A stretch of 64,000 nt of DNA from an uncultured Pirellula sp. Lineage in GTDB: Bacteria; Planctomycetota; Planctomycetia; Pirellulales; Pirellulaceae. The position numbers were made by a program, and so were the translations under genes. Where the stretch lies: positions 1-64,000 of the forward strand of contig CAIOHR010000280.1 of assembly GCA_903858115.1 (NCBI GenBank). The letters are read 5' to 3'. The notes beneath the pieces are model-generated. The model searched no databases and was not told the origin of the DNA. It worked only from the letters and a program-made list of their open reading frames with translations. Below are positions 25,656 to 34,559 of this stretch, one piece after another; position 1 is the first letter of the stretch, and each line of letters opens with the position of its first letter.

Positions 25656-26789
25656 ATGGCGAAATTGGAGAAACTTCTCATCACTGTCCACCACGGATTC
25701 GGTATGCCAGCTATTCGTCTAGCGAATACGGTCGTAACGCTGATTGCGTGCATTGTACTCTTTGGCAGCGATGCTCACTCCCAGCAGGCTCGCACACGTC
25801 ATGCCGAATCGCATTCCGATTCACGCGACGCGCCAACGGGCAATTCCACGAGGGAGGCTCGCGACAGTGCATTGCGCGGCATTCCTTTTCATGCTTTGAA
25901 TGCCCAGTCTGCGGCCAAGATTCGAGGGATCACCGAGCATAGCTCCTACTTTCGTCGCATGCCAAGCCAAGCGATGGAGTGTGAACCCGAGATGTTCACA
26001 TTCATGGTACGCAATCCAGAAGTTATCGTGGGCATCTGGGATGTCATGGGGATAACGCGAGTAAGTCTAAAGCGTGTTTCCCAGTATCAACACGTCGGAG
26101 ACGATGGGGCCGGGACAAAATGCAAGATGGATCTCGTCTTCGGAAACGATTCGACTCATATCTACATCGTAGATGGAGTTTACGATGGCAATATGTGGCC
26201 AAAGGAGCTCACTGGCCAAAGCATCATCGTCTTAAATCACCAGAACTCCAAATCAGCCAATGGCACAAATCAGGTGTCTGTAACCATGGACATCTTCTTG
26301 AAGCTGAACAATCTTGGAGCGGATCTGGTCGTTCGAACGTTAGGACCATTGGTGAGCAAGAGTGCGGACTTTAACTTCACCGAGTGCCTAGCATTCGTAT
26401 CGCAGGTTTCCCAGGTTGCTGTTATCAATCCAGCCGGTATTCAGGGGTTAGCAGCGAGGCTTAACAACGTAGATCCAAAGATTCGGGAGCAGTTTGTTGC
26501 TACAGCGAATTCGGTCGGAGGTCGATCAGGCCGAATCGCAAAGAATCCCTCGACAACCTTGACGCCCAGCGGCTATAGTGTGGAAGAAGCGTTGATGGTG
26601 GATTTCCCAAGTGCTCAAAGTCGAGTTGCTCCACCCGACGCGATACTACCGTCTAGCAATTCCTCGAAGCCCGTTTCTACGCGGAAAGGGCAGCCTAGCC
26701 TGCCAGATGAGGATTCGGCCAGCGATTCCCCGACGATTCAAAAGCTGAATCGTACGAAGCCTAGCACTGATGCCGTACCGAATAAATGA
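25656..26789 (+). CDS. Planctomycete-type exported protein of unknown function
   Basis: A 377-residue protein with a hydrophobic segment VVTLIACIVLFGSDAHSQQ that looks like a signal peptide after a 25-residue n-region, so the true start may be nearer an internal ATG (MPAIRLANTV). The mature protein contains MECEPEMFTFMVRNPEVIVGIWDVMGITRVSL and LEQ-poor, glycine-rich segments, then a Ser/Pro-rich tail. I recall similar planctomycete proteins but no characterised family or function. It ends 20 nt inside the downstream rdgB start, implying co-transcription. Confidence 0.7.
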   Translation: MAKLEKLLITVHHGFGMPAIRLANTVVTLIACIVLFGSDAHSQQARTRHAESHSDSRDAPTGNSTREARDSALRGIPFHALNAQSAAKIRGITEHSSYFRRMPSQAMECEPEMFTFMVRNPEVIVGIWDVMGITRVSLKRVSQYQHVGDDGAGTKCKMDLVFGNDSTHIYIVDGVYDGNMWPKELTGQSIIVLNHQNSKSANGTNQVSVTMDIFLKLNNLGADLVVRTLGPLVSKSADFNFTECLAFVSQVSQVAVINPAGIQGLAARLNNVDPKIREQFVATANSVGGRSGRIAKNPSTTLTPSGYSVEEALMVDFPSAQSRVAPPDAILPSSNSSKPVSTRKGQPSLPDEDSASDSPTIQKLNRTKPSTDAVPNK

Positions 26790-27420
26790 TCTGACGCAAC
26801 ACCGCTCGCTGTTTCTCGGCACCAACAACAAGAAGAAGATTCTGGAACTCGAGCAACTTCTTCATCCGAGAGGTTTTGCTTTAAAGACCCCAAAAGATTT
26901 CTCCGACTCGTTCGATGTCGATGAAACGGGAACGACATTCATCGAGAACGCTCGCTTGAAAGCGATTGCACAAGCGAAGCATCGCGGAATGTGGACCATC
27001 GGTGAAGACAGTGGACTATGCGTCCTCGCATTGAATGGAGCTCCAGGAGTAATCTCTGCGCGTTTCTCGGGTCCAGGTGCGACCGATGAATCCAATAACC
27101 AATTGTTATTGGAACAGATGAAGAACATCCCATTGGATCGACGTCAGGCATACTATATTTCGACTATAGCCCTCGCTGACCCAGACGGTGAGATTCATGT
27201 AGAAACATCCGGTGAATGTTGGGGCAGGGTTCTTCGCGAGTATCGTGGGCACGGAGGATTCGGATACGATCCGCTATTCGAGATCGGCGAGTACCATCAG
27301 ACTTTTGCGGAATTGGGTGCGGCCGTCAAACGAGCCATCAGCCATCGCGCGAGGTCGTTGAGAGCATTTCTTCGCAAACTCGATGATGCAATCTCGGTGT
27401 CCGACGGCGAGATTGCTTAA
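26770..27420 (+). CDS. rdgB: XTP/dITP diphosphatase (RdgB/HAM1)
   Basis: A 216-residue non-canonical purine NTP pyrophosphatase. The substrate loop is LFLGTNNKKKILELEQLL (family TxNxxK), the catalytic region reads IGEDSGLCVLALNGAPGVISARFSG, and later FGYDPLFEI and HRARSLRAF give the complete HAM1 signature. It hydrolyses dITP, ITP and XTP to monophosphates to keep them out of nucleic acids. It overlaps the 3' end of the preceding gene by 20 nt and stops 5 nt before the TauE/SafE gene, suggesting a three-gene unit. The N-terminus is a few residues longer than in E. coli RdgB. Confidence 0.95.
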   Translation: MPYRINDLTQHRSLFLGTNNKKKILELEQLLHPRGFALKTPKDFSDSFDVDETGTTFIENARLKAIAQAKHRGMWTIGEDSGLCVLALNGAPGVISARFSGPGATDESNNQLLLEQMKNIPLDRRQAYYISTIALADPDGEIHVETSGECWGRVLREYRGHGGFGYDPLFEIGEYHQTFAELGAAVKRAISHRARSLRAFLRKLDDAISVSDGEIA

Positions 27421-27425
27421 GCATC

Positions 27426-28184
27426 ATGTTGTCATCGAGTCCACTCCCGCAAGATGTTTGGCAATGGGGACTGCTTGCAATCGCAGCCATGGGGATTGGA
27501 ATAACCAAGAGTGGATTCTCCGGCATGGGCATGATCCATGTCTTGATCTTCGCGCATGTGTTGGGAGCTCGTGAGTCTACCGGGATCGTGTTGCCCATGC
27601 TTATCGCGGGCGATGTTTTCGCTATTCTCTTTTACGGCAAGCATGCGAACTGGAGCTACATCTATCGAATGATCCCACCCGCATTGATCGGGATCTGCAT
27701 TGGTGCTTGGGCCATGACCTGGCTGGATGGTGCAGTTTACAAACCGCTGATTGGCGGGATCATCTTATTTCTGGTGGTTCTCCAAACCATGAGAATTTGG
27801 AAGCCACAATGGTTCAATACTGTTCCTCAGTCCAAATGGTTTGCATGGAGCATGGGGATATTGGCAGGTACCACCACCATGATGGCAAATGCCGCTGGTC
27901 CCGTTTTCGGATTATATCTTTTGGCAATCGGCCTTCCTAAGCTGGAATTCGTTGGAACGGCCGCTTGGTTTTTCTTGCTAATCAATGTGACCAAGATCCC
28001 GTTCAGCTGGGGGCTAGGATTGATTCGCATGGATACCTTGTGGATGAATCTGTTGTTGCTCCCATTGGTGGCGTTCGGGCTATGGTCTGGCCGGAAGCTA
28101 GTCGAGCGATTGTCACAGAAAGTATTCGATAGCTTGATTCTCGCGGTCACGGCCGTTGCGGCAGTTCGGATGGTTCTGGGGTAA
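27426..28184 (+). CDS. TauE/SafE-family permease
   Basis: A 252-residue protein with about eight membrane segments and the family layout of two similar halves. The first half includes LLAIAAMGIGITKSGFSGMGMIHVLIFAHVLG and the GARESTGIVLPMLIAGDVFA loop; the second includes GILAGTTTMMANAAGPVFGLYLLA. Family members export sulfite, sulfoacetate or related anions. Its substrate is not predictable, but rdgB lies directly upstream and no sulfonate genes are adjacent; cysH is 8 kb away. The ATG at 27426 follows the rdgB stop by 5 nt. Confidence 0.9.
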   Translation: MLSSSPLPQDVWQWGLLAIAAMGIGITKSGFSGMGMIHVLIFAHVLGARESTGIVLPMLIAGDVFAILFYGKHANWSYIYRMIPPALIGICIGAWAMTWLDGAVYKPLIGGIILFLVVLQTMRIWKPQWFNTVPQSKWFAWSMGILAGTTTMMANAAGPVFGLYLLAIGLPKLEFVGTAAWFFLLINVTKIPFSWGLGLIRMDTLWMNLLLLPLVAFGLWSGRKLVERLSQKVFDSLILAVTAVAAVRMVLG

Positions 28185-28218
28185 TGCATTAGCAGCCAAT
28201 CGCCCTACTTACAATTTG

Positions 28219-28527
28219 TTACTTAGCACTCTTGAGTCGTTCGATTTCAGAGATCAGTGCATCAATACTGATTCCATACCCGCCAAGTACCGTTGCAAGT
28301 GCGCTGCCGACATGCTCGCATCCTCCTCGCCTTTGTCGTACCTTCTCCGCTGGAGTTGCGTGGGCGATAACCTTCGAATTCTTCTTGACCGTGGTTTTCG
28401 ATGGAAACTGGTTCGGGACCGTAACCTCGGCAACCAACATATCGTCTTGGGCTAAAGAATCCCAACGGAAAAACGTTTGGACATAAGCGTTCGTGGTTTC
28501 CGGCGTCGCGTGAATCAGTGTGCTCAT
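28219..28527 (-). CDS. Small hypothetical protein
   Basis: A 102-residue protein from the ATG at 28527 (MSTLIHATPETTNAYVQTFFRWDSLAQDD). The C-terminus HVGSALATVLGGYGISIDALISEIERL ends in a coiled helix. There is no recognisable domain, membrane segment or signal. The open frame continues upstream to 28641, but that extension looks like translated leader. It is convergent with the TauE gene and its own promoter would lie in 28528-28899. A competing frame (28262-28606) is longer in places but less protein-like. Confidence 0.55.
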   Translation of the reverse strand: MSTLIHATPETTNAYVQTFFRWDSLAQDDMLVAEVTVPNQFPSKTTVKKNSKVIAHATPAEKVRQRRGGCEHVGSALATVLGGYGISIDALISEIERLKSAK

Positions 28528-28899
28528 GAGTCTCGTCCATTCTTGGAAAGGTTGCCAAAGGCCATCTGAAGTTCCAACGATCAGCCGACGGACTGACCGA
28601 TTGCATTCATCATCAGCGGGTCGTTGACACGTTCGGTCCATCGAAAAACAAAAGTCAAAAATCTTGCGAGAACACAGATCGCCGCTGCGGCTTTAGAAAG
28701 GCAAACGCCAAACAGAAATGCTTGCATTCACCAGGGAATTTGCAAAAAAATGTTGTGAAATGGATGCAACATTCCATTGATTCGCTATATTGCTTCGCAC
28801 ACTACTTCGGGGTCGCAGCTCATGCGATCTTCGATGGCGAATGACTTGCATCTCAACAAACGGACATGATTGTCCAATGATTACGGAGGAGTGAATCGA
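28528..28899. other. Divergent intergenic region upstream of the alpha-CTD gene
   Basis: A 372-base region without a confident gene. It holds the upstream sequence of the small minus-strand gene and of the alpha-CTD gene. The inverted repeat at 28759-28778 (AATGGA-8 nt-TCCATT), next to a TATATT hexamer at 28786-28791, is a possible operator/promoter. Confidence 0.4.
28759..28778. promoter_or_regulatory. Candidate operator: inverted repeat AATGGA-8-TCCATT
   Basis: Perfect 6+6 inverted repeat with an 8-base spacer, overlapped by a second one, TGTTG-11-CAACA (28751-28771). A TATATT box lies 7 bases downstream. Located about 120 bases before the alpha-CTD gene. Confidence 0.3.
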
Positions 28900-29163
28900 A
28901 TGACACGAGTACCTATCAGTCAAGCTGACGAACAGGCCCGATTGCTCAAGGAACGACTCGACCTGAGTACTGCGGAGATTGGACTACAAGTTCGAACGAC
29001 CAACTGTCTCGAAGAGAAAGGTATCTTCACCGTTCGGGACCTTCTGAAGAGCACCCCAGAGACTCTACTAAGCATTGCTAACTTTGGTGAGAAGACCCTA
29101 GAAGAGGTCTACGTGGCTCTAGAGAAAATCGGCTACCACCGACCTTGGCGAAAACCCCGCTGA
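28900..29163 (+). CDS. Free-standing RNA polymerase alpha C-terminal-domain-like protein
   Basis: An 87-residue protein that is essentially one alpha-CTD. Compared with E. coli RpoA, VRTTNCLEEKGIFTVRDLL matches VRSANCLKAENIHYIGDLV (the Arg and Asn being UP-element-contacting R265 and N268), and SIANFGEKTLEEVYVALEKIG matches [20 protein letters not shown]. It has no N-terminal assembly domain, so it cannot replace RpoA, but it may contact DNA or transcription factors. A clear Shine-Dalgarno (GGAGGAG, 28883-28889) sits before the ATG at 28900 with suitable spacing, so this start is better than ATG 28870. The first 20 residues are a polar extension (MTRVPISQADEQARLLKERL). Confidence 0.88.
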   Translation: MTRVPISQADEQARLLKERLDLSTAEIGLQVRTTNCLEEKGIFTVRDLLKSTPETLLSIANFGEKTLEEVYVALEKIGYHRPWRKPR

Positions 29164-29193
29164 AGCATTTGATTTGGCGCAAACGTAAGATGC

Positions 29194-29209
29194 GACCAAT
29201 GAATTGGTC
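29194..29209. terminator. Short palindrome between convergent genes
   Basis: GACCAAT-GA-ATTGGTC, 7+7 bases with a 2-base centre, between the alpha-CTD stop and the cytochrome stop. A palindrome this tight is weak as a hairpin; it may instead be a protein-binding site. Confidence 0.25.
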
Positions 29210-29215
29210 CACCAA

Positions 29216-30652
29216 TCAAAGCGTTTTCAGATACTCAAGCAAATCGACGCGATCTTCGGCACGGAGCGCGGCAGGGTAGTCATGTCCGCTAGAAGACTTC
29301 CCTTTTCCTTTCGTGTCGAAATATCGCCGACGTTCCTCGGCGGATAGCCTGTTCGGAACTCGATCGAATTCTTCTATTTGGAACCCAACGCGTTGGGTAT
29401 CCGGAGAGATATGCGTACGCCGCCATACCTTGGGGCGAGATTCAGGGTGCAGCAAATGCCAAAGCGTTGGAACACTGCCATTGTGCAGATACGGAGCCGA
29501 GGCCCATACTCCATCCAGAGGTGGAGCTACATAACCCTCGACCTCTTCCAGTGTCGTCTGCTTTCCCATGTTAGCAAACCAACTCTCCCCATAGCTTCGT
29601 CGATGTTGCGGAGATAACGCATCGAATCGTACGCGATCCGTTTTGACATCGTCAATATCTACATGGATCTCAGGATACTCCTGTTCCTTGCCGTACGTTC
29701 CGTGACAGGAAGCACAGTTTGCGTTGAAGACCACTTTGCCTCGCTCTGCTTTCATTCCGTCGATAGGTAACGGGTACTTCGGGGGACGCAGTTCTTGCAG
29801 AAATGTGTAAACGTCGTTGAAATCGCTTTCCCAAGCTCGGAATTGCTCTGGCCCATTTTGTCTCACGAGCATGAATTGCATCAATCCGCGATGCCCTTTC
29901 TCTGCAAATCCATCGATGTAGATGTGATGTTTTCTGTGAAAGTGCCACCACGGTGGCGCGTCCATATCATGGTGAGTCATGTCAGCGGGCGCACGATTGG
30001 GATAAACGTTCAATTCTGCGTCTCGATAGTTCATCAGGGCAACACCGAACATGACCGCGTTGCTTGTACCCACCGTTTTCCCGAGGGGCATGAACATGGA
30101 ACCCACATCCATGTGAGCGAGAGGCTTCCCAATCTTCAGTTTGGTTCGACGAACACTCTCGGTCAGGGACTCGAGCGCGTACATGGTATTGGGAGCGCCA
30201 GGAAATGTTGTTCCGAACAAATTCCCACCATGGCACGCAAAACAATTCATTGCATACGAGCCATCCTTGGCGGAGACATACTGTAGCGGTTTCTCATTGT
30301 CCTCTGGCCTTGGAGCCAAACCAAACCTCGCAAACGTTTGGAGTCGCTTCGAAAGCTCCTCTGGCGAATCCTGGAAAGCAGCGGACACCGCTTCCTTGTC
30401 TAGCTCCTGGAGCACCGACTCGTCAAAATCGTGCGGGAGGTAGACGTTGGATACTAGGTGGTTGTAGCCCCGTTTTGCAGCGGGCGACATGCCGTCCCAT
30501 AGCGTTGCCCACTGGTCCCGGACACTCTCTTCTATGATTTTTGCTTCGCCCAAGCTTCCGGACACGGCGGTAGGTGGTTCCGCCGCTGCAATGGAAAAAT
30601 CACAAACGCAGGCAATAACCGCAATCCCCCAACGCCATCGTCTACAATGCAT
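29216..30652 (-). CDS. Exported multiheme c-type cytochrome
   Basis: A 478-residue protein with signal peptide MHCRRWRWGIAVIACVCDFSIAAAEPP and two c-type heme sites, CFACH (in SYAMNCFACHGGNLFG) and CASCH (in VFNANCASCHGTYG), each in a cytochrome c fold. The distal segments LDGVWASAPYLHNGSVPTLWHLL and YLHNGSVPTLWHLL contain the W-A-x-x-PYLHNGSVPTL motif of cytochrome c peroxidase/MauG-like diheme proteins, but without the extra peroxidase helices typical of CcpA. The function is probably electron transfer or an oxidoreductase accessory role in the periplasm. The start at 30652 gives the best signal peptide, while the open frame runs nine codons further. It is divergent from the beta-helix gene. 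Confidence 0.85.
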   Translation of the reverse strand: MHCRRWRWGIAVIACVCDFSIAAAEPPTAVSGSLGEAKIIEESVRDQWATLWDGMSPAAKRGYNHLVSNVYLPHDFDESVLQELDKEAVSAAFQDSPEELSKRLQTFARFGLAPRPEDNEKPLQYVSAKDGSYAMNCFACHGGNLFGTTFPGAPNTMYALESLTESVRRTKLKIGKPLAHMDVGSMFMPLGKTVGTSNAVMFGVALMNYRDAELNVYPNRAPADMTHHDMDAPPWWHFHRKHHIYIDGFAEKGHRGLMQFMLVRQNGPEQFRAWESDFNDVYTFLQELRPPKYPLPIDGMKAERGKVVFNANCASCHGTYGKEQEYPEIHVDIDDVKTDRVRFDALSPQHRRSYGESWFANMGKQTTLEEVEGYVAPPLDGVWASAPYLHNGSVPTLWHLLHPESRPKVWRRTHISPDTQRVGFQIEEFDRVPNRLSAEERRRYFDTKGKGKSSSGHDYPAALRAEDRVDLLEYLKTL

Positions 30653-30712
30653 GAAATTGTCGCGACTATAACGAGTCATAACTCTCCGCTTGGAAAGCGT
30701 TCAAATCTGAAA

Positions 30713-31804
30713 ATGGTTACAAGTGCTTTGATCCTCCTCATTGTACCGCTAATGAAACCCCTTGGATCACTTTTTGTGCTAGGGATCTGCCTGACTGGCG
30801 ATTCGGTCGTCGTTCACGACAATGATGAATTACGAAAGGCCGTCCGCAGTCTGAAACCAGGGGCCACGATCAAGATCGCACCTGGAGAATACGCGGGTGG
30901 CCACTACATCGAAGGATTCAAAGACGTCACAATCGAGGGACAGGATCCGAAGAACCCACCTCATCTCCAAGGGGGCGCCAACGCTCTACACGCATCGCGT
31001 TGCGAAAATCTAACGCTACGCCATCTCCGCATTTCCGGTCAAACCGGCAACGGGCTGAATCTTGATGACGGCGGAATTTTCGATAAACCGGTCACCGGCA
31101 TCTTGATTGAGAATGTTGCAATCAGCGATGTTGGCCCGAAAGGTAATCATGATGGGATCAAGTGCTCAGGGCTCGATCGTCTAACGATTCGCGATTGCAC
31201 CCTAAAAGGCTGGGGAGGCCAAGGAATCGATATGGTCGGCTGCCACGATTCGCAGATAACGGGTTGTCGCTTCGAAGGCAAAGAGGGCTTCAGTGCAACC
31301 GCGGGTGTTCAAACCAAGGGAGGTTGCTCCCAGATCACGATTGAACACTGCAGGTTCCTGAGGGCAGGTGAACGGCCGCTCAACATTGGCGGTTCCACGG
31401 GCCTTACGCTGTTTCGGCCGAGCGGTGCAAAATACGAAGCCAAGGATATTGTCGTGAAGAACTGCACTATCGAAGGCAGCTCGTGCGCCGCAGCCTTTGT
31501 TGGAGTGGATGGAGCAGAGCTCGTTGACAATACGATTCTCTATCCGGAGAAGTGGATCTTCAGGATACTTCAAGAGACCAATGCTGACGGCTTTTCTCCT
31601 TGCCGCAATGTTCTCATTCAAAACAACAAAGTTATTTTTCGCCGCTCTCAAGTCAACGTAGAGATCAATGTCGGCGGCGGAACAGAGCCGAAGAGTTTTC
31701 GATTCGTACAGAACCAGTGGTTTGCCGAAGACAAACCAGCAGCCTCGAAGCCCAATCTTCCCTCGGTGGAACAAGACGGAATCTACGGCCAAAATCCTCG
31801 CTGA
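30713..31804 (+). CDS. Right-handed beta-helix (parallel beta-helix repeat) exported protein
   Basis: About 363 residues. After a hydrophobic N-terminus (LILLIVPLMKPLGSLFVLGICLTGDS, signal peptide) come repeats of 20-25 residues with NxxLRHLRISGxxGNGLxLDDGG-like ladders, e.g. DCTLKGWGGQGIDMVGCHD and RFLRAGERPLNIGG. This is the parallel beta-helix of polysaccharide lyases, chondroitinase B-like and right-handed beta-helix enzymes. No complete lyase catalytic set is assigned with confidence, although the HDGIKCSG turn is typical of this superfamily. The likely substrate is an exopolysaccharide. Starts at 30713 (MVTSAL) and 30752 are alternatives; the long open frame from 30647 overlaps the cytochrome start. 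Confidence 0.8.
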   Translation: MVTSALILLIVPLMKPLGSLFVLGICLTGDSVVVHDNDELRKAVRSLKPGATIKIAPGEYAGGHYIEGFKDVTIEGQDPKNPPHLQGGANALHASRCENLTLRHLRISGQTGNGLNLDDGGIFDKPVTGILIENVAISDVGPKGNHDGIKCSGLDRLTIRDCTLKGWGGQGIDMVGCHDSQITGCRFEGKEGFSATAGVQTKGGCSQITIEHCRFLRAGERPLNIGGSTGLTLFRPSGAKYEAKDIVVKNCTIEGSSCAAAFVGVDGAELVDNTILYPEKWIFRILQETNADGFSPCRNVLIQNNKVIFRRSQVNVEINVGGGTEPKSFRFVQNQWFAEDKPAASKPNLPSVEQDGIYGQNPR

Positions 31805-32020
31805 CGAGTTTTTCAAAGGGCAATGAAGATTTCTTCCTAAGCGATGGAGTATCCCAACCCGACGCCTTGTAGCAATGTTCTTCTGCGACTCCTTGCACGA
31901 CATCGCATTACGGGCCAAGCAAACTTTCCTTCATTCCTTACTCCGATTCCATGAAGTAAGTTTTGGAAAGAGGATCGACCGAGCGATCCATGCCAATTTG
32001 GCTGATCGACCTGTCGATCG

Positions 32021-34138
32021 TTATTTCTCGATCTCGTCTACCAGTTGTTCCATTAACTTCGCTTTTTTCGATTCCGCACCATCATCTGGTTCGTTGGGTA
32101 GTTTGCGATAAGAGTCGGCTTCTGACGCCATCTTCGCCGCCCATTCGGGATTGGCCCGAGCTTTCGACAACGCTTTCTCGGTCAATGCCCTTGCATCTTT
32201 CCCCAAGGTCACGCTCGCGGAAATGGCGACCGACTTCAACGCTTGTTCTGCAGAAACAGAAGGATTCGGGTTCGCAGGACCTTCTGCCAATTTCAAAGCC
32301 CATCGTAACCCGGCGACGATGTGTTGTTGGTACGTTTCGTTTTCCCAGGTCTCTGGGTTATGTCCAAGGCTTGTATAGAACAATCGCCCAGAACCGACGT
32401 TGCGTACCCAAGAGACTGGGACATGGTAGGGAAACTGAGGCTTCGATTTGGCCATATCCAAACTGATCAGCACGTGCACCGAAGCTGGATTGAAATTGTT
32501 GTATTGATAGATTTCATCCCGCCATGGAAACTCGGATGGAAACATTGATACAACCGGGTGCGTCGGCTCGTGATTGACGAAGTTGTAAGTTCCACCTGCC
32601 CCCCATGGGTGCCCCGCGAAACTACCATTGATCATTTCATAGTAAGGAGGCATCCCCTTGAGCGTGTCCGTCGCCGCATGCATCCCCACAAACGCTTTGC
32701 CTTTGCTAATCCAATTGACAAAAGCAGCGCCGTCCGGCATCGGTAGCTCACCCGTCGTGTTGCTAAAGACAACACCATCGTAACTTTCCAACTCTGTCGC
32801 AGTGAATTTTTGTTGGAAAGCATCCTTGATTTTGCTTTGCCAAATTCCCAAGTCTGCCTTTGCCTTTGTAGAACTTGACTCGAACGCAGATTGTTTCTCG
32901 GCCCACTGCGCATCGGTCATGTCAGGTGTTCGCTTTGGAGCTTGACCTGGGTTTGGGCGAGGACCGGGGTCAGGCAGAAAGTCAAACTCGAATTCTCCCT
33001 TGCTCTTGGCTGCAAGTTCTGGAAGAACTCTCTGTGCAGCAACGATGGCAGGACCATGTCGAAACCCCTCAGTGGTAGTGACCACCAACAGTTTCTTTGC
33101 CTTAACGCTCACCAAAACTTCTTTCTTGGGCACAACCCAGATGTTACGGTAATAAACGGGATTGTTGTGGTACTGGATAAAGATTGGACCAGGCTCAGCC
33201 GTCACCTTCGTAATTCTTGCGGAGGCTGTCGTTTTAGGAAGATCTTGATCACTATGCACCACGATACCGTTCAATCGCACCGTTATCTTTGCCGGTGATT
33301 TACGATCACCATTGCCATCAAACTTCGCACACACAAAATCCACGTCGTATGTTTGCCATGCAAGGGGTGGCAAGCACATGTTGAGTTTCGGTGCAGCGAT
33401 GGAATAGATACCACCCGCTTCATCCATTTTCCCGTCGAGCCCAAAGGAATCTAGCACCTGTGTTTCGTATCTACCCTGATGGTAAACTCCGCTATTTCCA
33501 CGAGATTGGCCACGCGCATAGGGTTTATAGGGAGTGCGAAACTCCAAATGAAGCGTGTAGTCGGTAAAGGACTGTTTTGTTGCGATATCATTGTTCGCTA
33601 AAAGGCCATTCTCGATCTTTCCATTCTCCCATGCGTCTGCAGAACTTCCATCAAACAGAACGATCGCTCCAGCCGGTGGTTTGGCTCCCAAAGTTGGGCT
33701 GGACCGCTCCACCTTGGGCAACTCGGCAATCGTTTTGCCATCCTTTGAAACAAGTGCTTTTCCGTGGCTCAACACGACCTTCATCGATCGGTTGTCTGTC
33801 GAAAGCTCGATCTCGCCATTCGATCGAACACCGGACAATCGCGTTCGTGATTTTTGTCTTGTCCATCCCAGCCCTGGCAATCCGCCTTCGAGCAAGTATG
33901 CATCGAACATACCACCGCCTAGTGCAACAACCTGCAATCCCCAAGCTGAATTGTTGTTTGCGAAACCATATTCACCTTGAACGAGAAAGTCCGCGTCTTC
34001 AGCCGCCGCCTTGGCTGGGTCAGTCCAAGTTAACGCTGCCAGTTCCTTCTTCTTTTCCGTACTAAGCTCTTGCCCCATAGCAACGAAATCGAGAGAGAAC
34101 AAAAGAGCGAGACTAAGCAACAAGTGAGTTTTTTTCAT
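32021..34138 (-). CDS. DUF1080 plus ThuA-like domain exported protein
   Basis: A 705-residue protein with signal peptide MKKTHLLLSLALLFSLDFVAMGQ. Residues about 155-345 form DUF1080 (a concanavalin-like sandwich, glycoside-hydrolase-like; segments IVLFDGSSADAWENGKIENG and FKTP-like sugar-facing strands LHLEFRTPYKP and GNSGVYHQGRYETQVLDSF). Residues about 355-610 are ThuA-like (KKLLVVTTTEGFRHGPAIVAAQRVLPELA, GVVFSNTTGELPMPDGAAF, GMHAATDT, FSGHPW-like GSFAGHPWG), a glutamine-amidotransferase-like fold of the trehalose-utilisation type. A lysine-rich tail of about 60 residues ends the protein. Combined DUF1080-ThuA proteins are common in planctomycetes and are thought to act on sugars; the reaction is unknown. 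Confidence 0.9.
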   Translation of the reverse strand: MKKTHLLLSLALLFSLDFVAMGQELSTEKKKELAALTWTDPAKAAAEDADFLVQGEYGFANNNSAWGLQVVALGGGMFDAYLLEGGLPGLGWTRQKSRTRLSGVRSNGEIELSTDNRSMKVVLSHGKALVSKDGKTIAELPKVERSSPTLGAKPPAGAIVLFDGSSADAWENGKIENGLLANNDIATKQSFTDYTLHLEFRTPYKPYARGQSRGNSGVYHQGRYETQVLDSFGLDGKMDEAGGIYSIAAPKLNMCLPPLAWQTYDVDFVCAKFDGNGDRKSPAKITVRLNGIVVHSDQDLPKTTASARITKVTAEPGPIFIQYHNNPVYYRNIWVVPKKEVLVSVKAKKLLVVTTTEGFRHGPAIVAAQRVLPELAAKSKGEFEFDFLPDPGPRPNPGQAPKRTPDMTDAQWAEKQSAFESSSTKAKADLGIWQSKIKDAFQQKFTATELESYDGVVFSNTTGELPMPDGAAFVNWISKGKAFVGMHAATDTLKGMPPYYEMINGSFAGHPWGAGGTYNFVNHEPTHPVVSMFPSEFPWRDEIYQYNNFNPASVHVLISLDMAKSKPQFPYHVPVSWVRNVGSGRLFYTSLGHNPETWENETYQQHIVAGLRWALKLAEGPANPNPSVSAEQALKSVAISASVTLGKDARALTEKALSKARANPEWAAKMASEADSYRKLPNEPDDGAESKKAKLMEQLVDEIEK

Positions 34139-34559
34139 GACTATTTCTCGAAGGTAGGGAAGGAGCTTAGGCGAACGGCGGACTTGATTCTACTGGCGCA
34201 ACTTAGGATTCTAGGAGACCCAGCCCAATATAACGCACAAGTCTCGCTGAGGGACGCTTGAGGCAGTTTTCCAGTATCGAATCGCCTCATGCCTCTGCAG
34301 ATTATGATCGAAAGAGGATGCTCTGGGTTAAAGGATTTGGCATTACAGTCCTCCTAAATTATCTACGGACGATAAAATCGATTGATGAAATCAGGGGCAA
34401 AGGGAAATCAGGCCTCTTTAGTGCTTCAGTACCGTAGCAAAACGAAACGCTGCGGATTACACTTCCACCCTTGATAGCCGTGCGAAAACTGCCGAGTGGC
34501 GTTTACCTCTCAGCACGGTCGTTTGCGTTGTACCTCTCCAATTTGAGACATTCACACAT
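34139..34559. other. Gene-free divergent region
   Basis: About 420 bases between the minus-strand DUF1080-ThuA gene and the plus-strand MFS gene. I see no coding potential and no hairpin or repeat of note. The MFS gene has no visible Shine-Dalgarno before its ATG. Confidence 0.45.

Noticed and set aside
28262..28606. Alternative minus-strand frame of 114 codons
   Set aside because: Overlaps the more protein-like frame at 28219-28527 and reads as Arg/Cys-rich shadow sequence.
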